This document shows positions 5,369 to 5,473 of a DNA stretch of 5,473 nt, piece after piece. The notes below the pieces were generated by a model. That model ran no database searches and was not told the origin of the DNA. It saw nothing but the letters and a program-made list of their open reading frames with translations. Each line of letters opens with the position of its first letter. Position 1 is the stretch's first letter. A program made the position numbers and the translations under genes. The stretch is taken from the NCBI GenBank assembly GCA_031278845.1, contig JAITJQ010000060.1, forward strand, positions 1 to 5,473, read 5' to 3'. This DNA comes from Puniceicoccales bacterium. Its GTDB lineage: Bacteria > Verrucomicrobiota > Verrucomicrobiia > Opitutales > LL51.

Positions 5369-5473
5369 CTACTCACCAATCTGGAAACGGACAAAACGAC
5401 TGACGCGAATATTTTCACCCGTTATCGCAATGTTGGCTGTGATATAATCATTCACCGTTTCCAAAAGTGATAG
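5369..5473 (-). CDS. tsf: Elongation factor Ts, C-terminal end (5' part outside the window)
   Basis: EF-Ts exchanges GDP for GTP on EF-Tu during translation. Only the last 34 codons are present, ending TAG at 5369-5371. The sequence VNDYITANIAITGENIRVS followed by RFVRFQIGE and stop matches the usual C-terminus of EF-Ts, where an RFxRFxxGE block closes the core domain. Some family members have a short tail after this block; here it is absent. The identification rests on this short tail, so it is good but not final. The next gene downstream is the broken transaldolase, 166 bp away. Confidence 0.72.
   Translation of the reverse strand, partial: LSLLETVNDYITANIAITGENIRVSRFVRFQIGE

Noticed and set aside
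5207..5470. Plus-strand open frame of 87 codons at the right edge
   Set aside because: It runs antisense through the tsf C-terminus and spacer, its composition is arbitrary, and no motif is visible.

Overview
Overall picture. Every gene I can support in this 5.5 kb window lies on the minus strand, so it is read from high to low coordinates. The order of transcription is: the 3' end of tsf (elongation factor Ts), a wrecked transaldolase gene, a DHH-family phosphoesterase (nrnA-like), an inserted remnant of an Rpn/PD-(D/E)XK 'transposase' gene, truB, ribF, and finally a broken gene for a secreted protein that runs off the left edge. The nrnA-truB-ribF order is a common bacterial translation/cofactor cluster. 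The organism is certainly a bacterium. The mix of intact housekeeping genes with several decaying accessory genes looks like a host-associated bacterium losing genes. I lean weakly towards the PVC/Verrucomicrobiota side (PUA-less TruB and a general resemblance of the proteins), but nothing here proves it.

Region by region (right to left). 5369-5473 holds the last 34 codons of tsf. 5203-5368 is a non-coding spacer with a weak hairpin plus U-tract. 4128-5202 is transaldolase, recognisable along its whole length. It is broken by a 117-bp insert flanked by 8-bp direct repeats, by a one-base frame change, and by an in-frame TAA (or a pair of compensating shifts) just before the Schiff-base lysine. 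Its stop overlaps the nrnA start as ATGA. nrnA (3133-4131) is intact. It was once joined to truB by the same kind of ATGA overlap, but a 708-bp segment (2416-3123) now separates them, flanked by a 55-bp direct repeat (2 mismatches) that duplicates the nrnA-tail/truB-start junction. The segment carries an internally deleted Rpn-family gene with an N-terminal signal-like peptide and a good rho-independent terminator pointing at truB. truB (1687-2373) and ribF (745-1680) are intact and 6 bp apart. 640-744 is a short spacer with a plausible sigma70-type promoter. From 618 to the left edge there is a secreted-protein gene with a frameshift at a 6-T tract.

How the genes work together. nrnA (small-RNA/pAp turnover), truB (tRNA U55 pseudouridine) and ribF (FMN/FAD synthesis) are the functional core. 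The duplicated junction lets nrnA keep its C-terminus and truB keep its start codon and Shine-Dalgarno sequence despite the insertion. I found no CRISPR array, tRNA, rRNA or complete mobile element, and I do not see a new defence or biosynthetic system. The notable material is the insertion structure, the secreted Rpn remnant and the degraded transaldolase.
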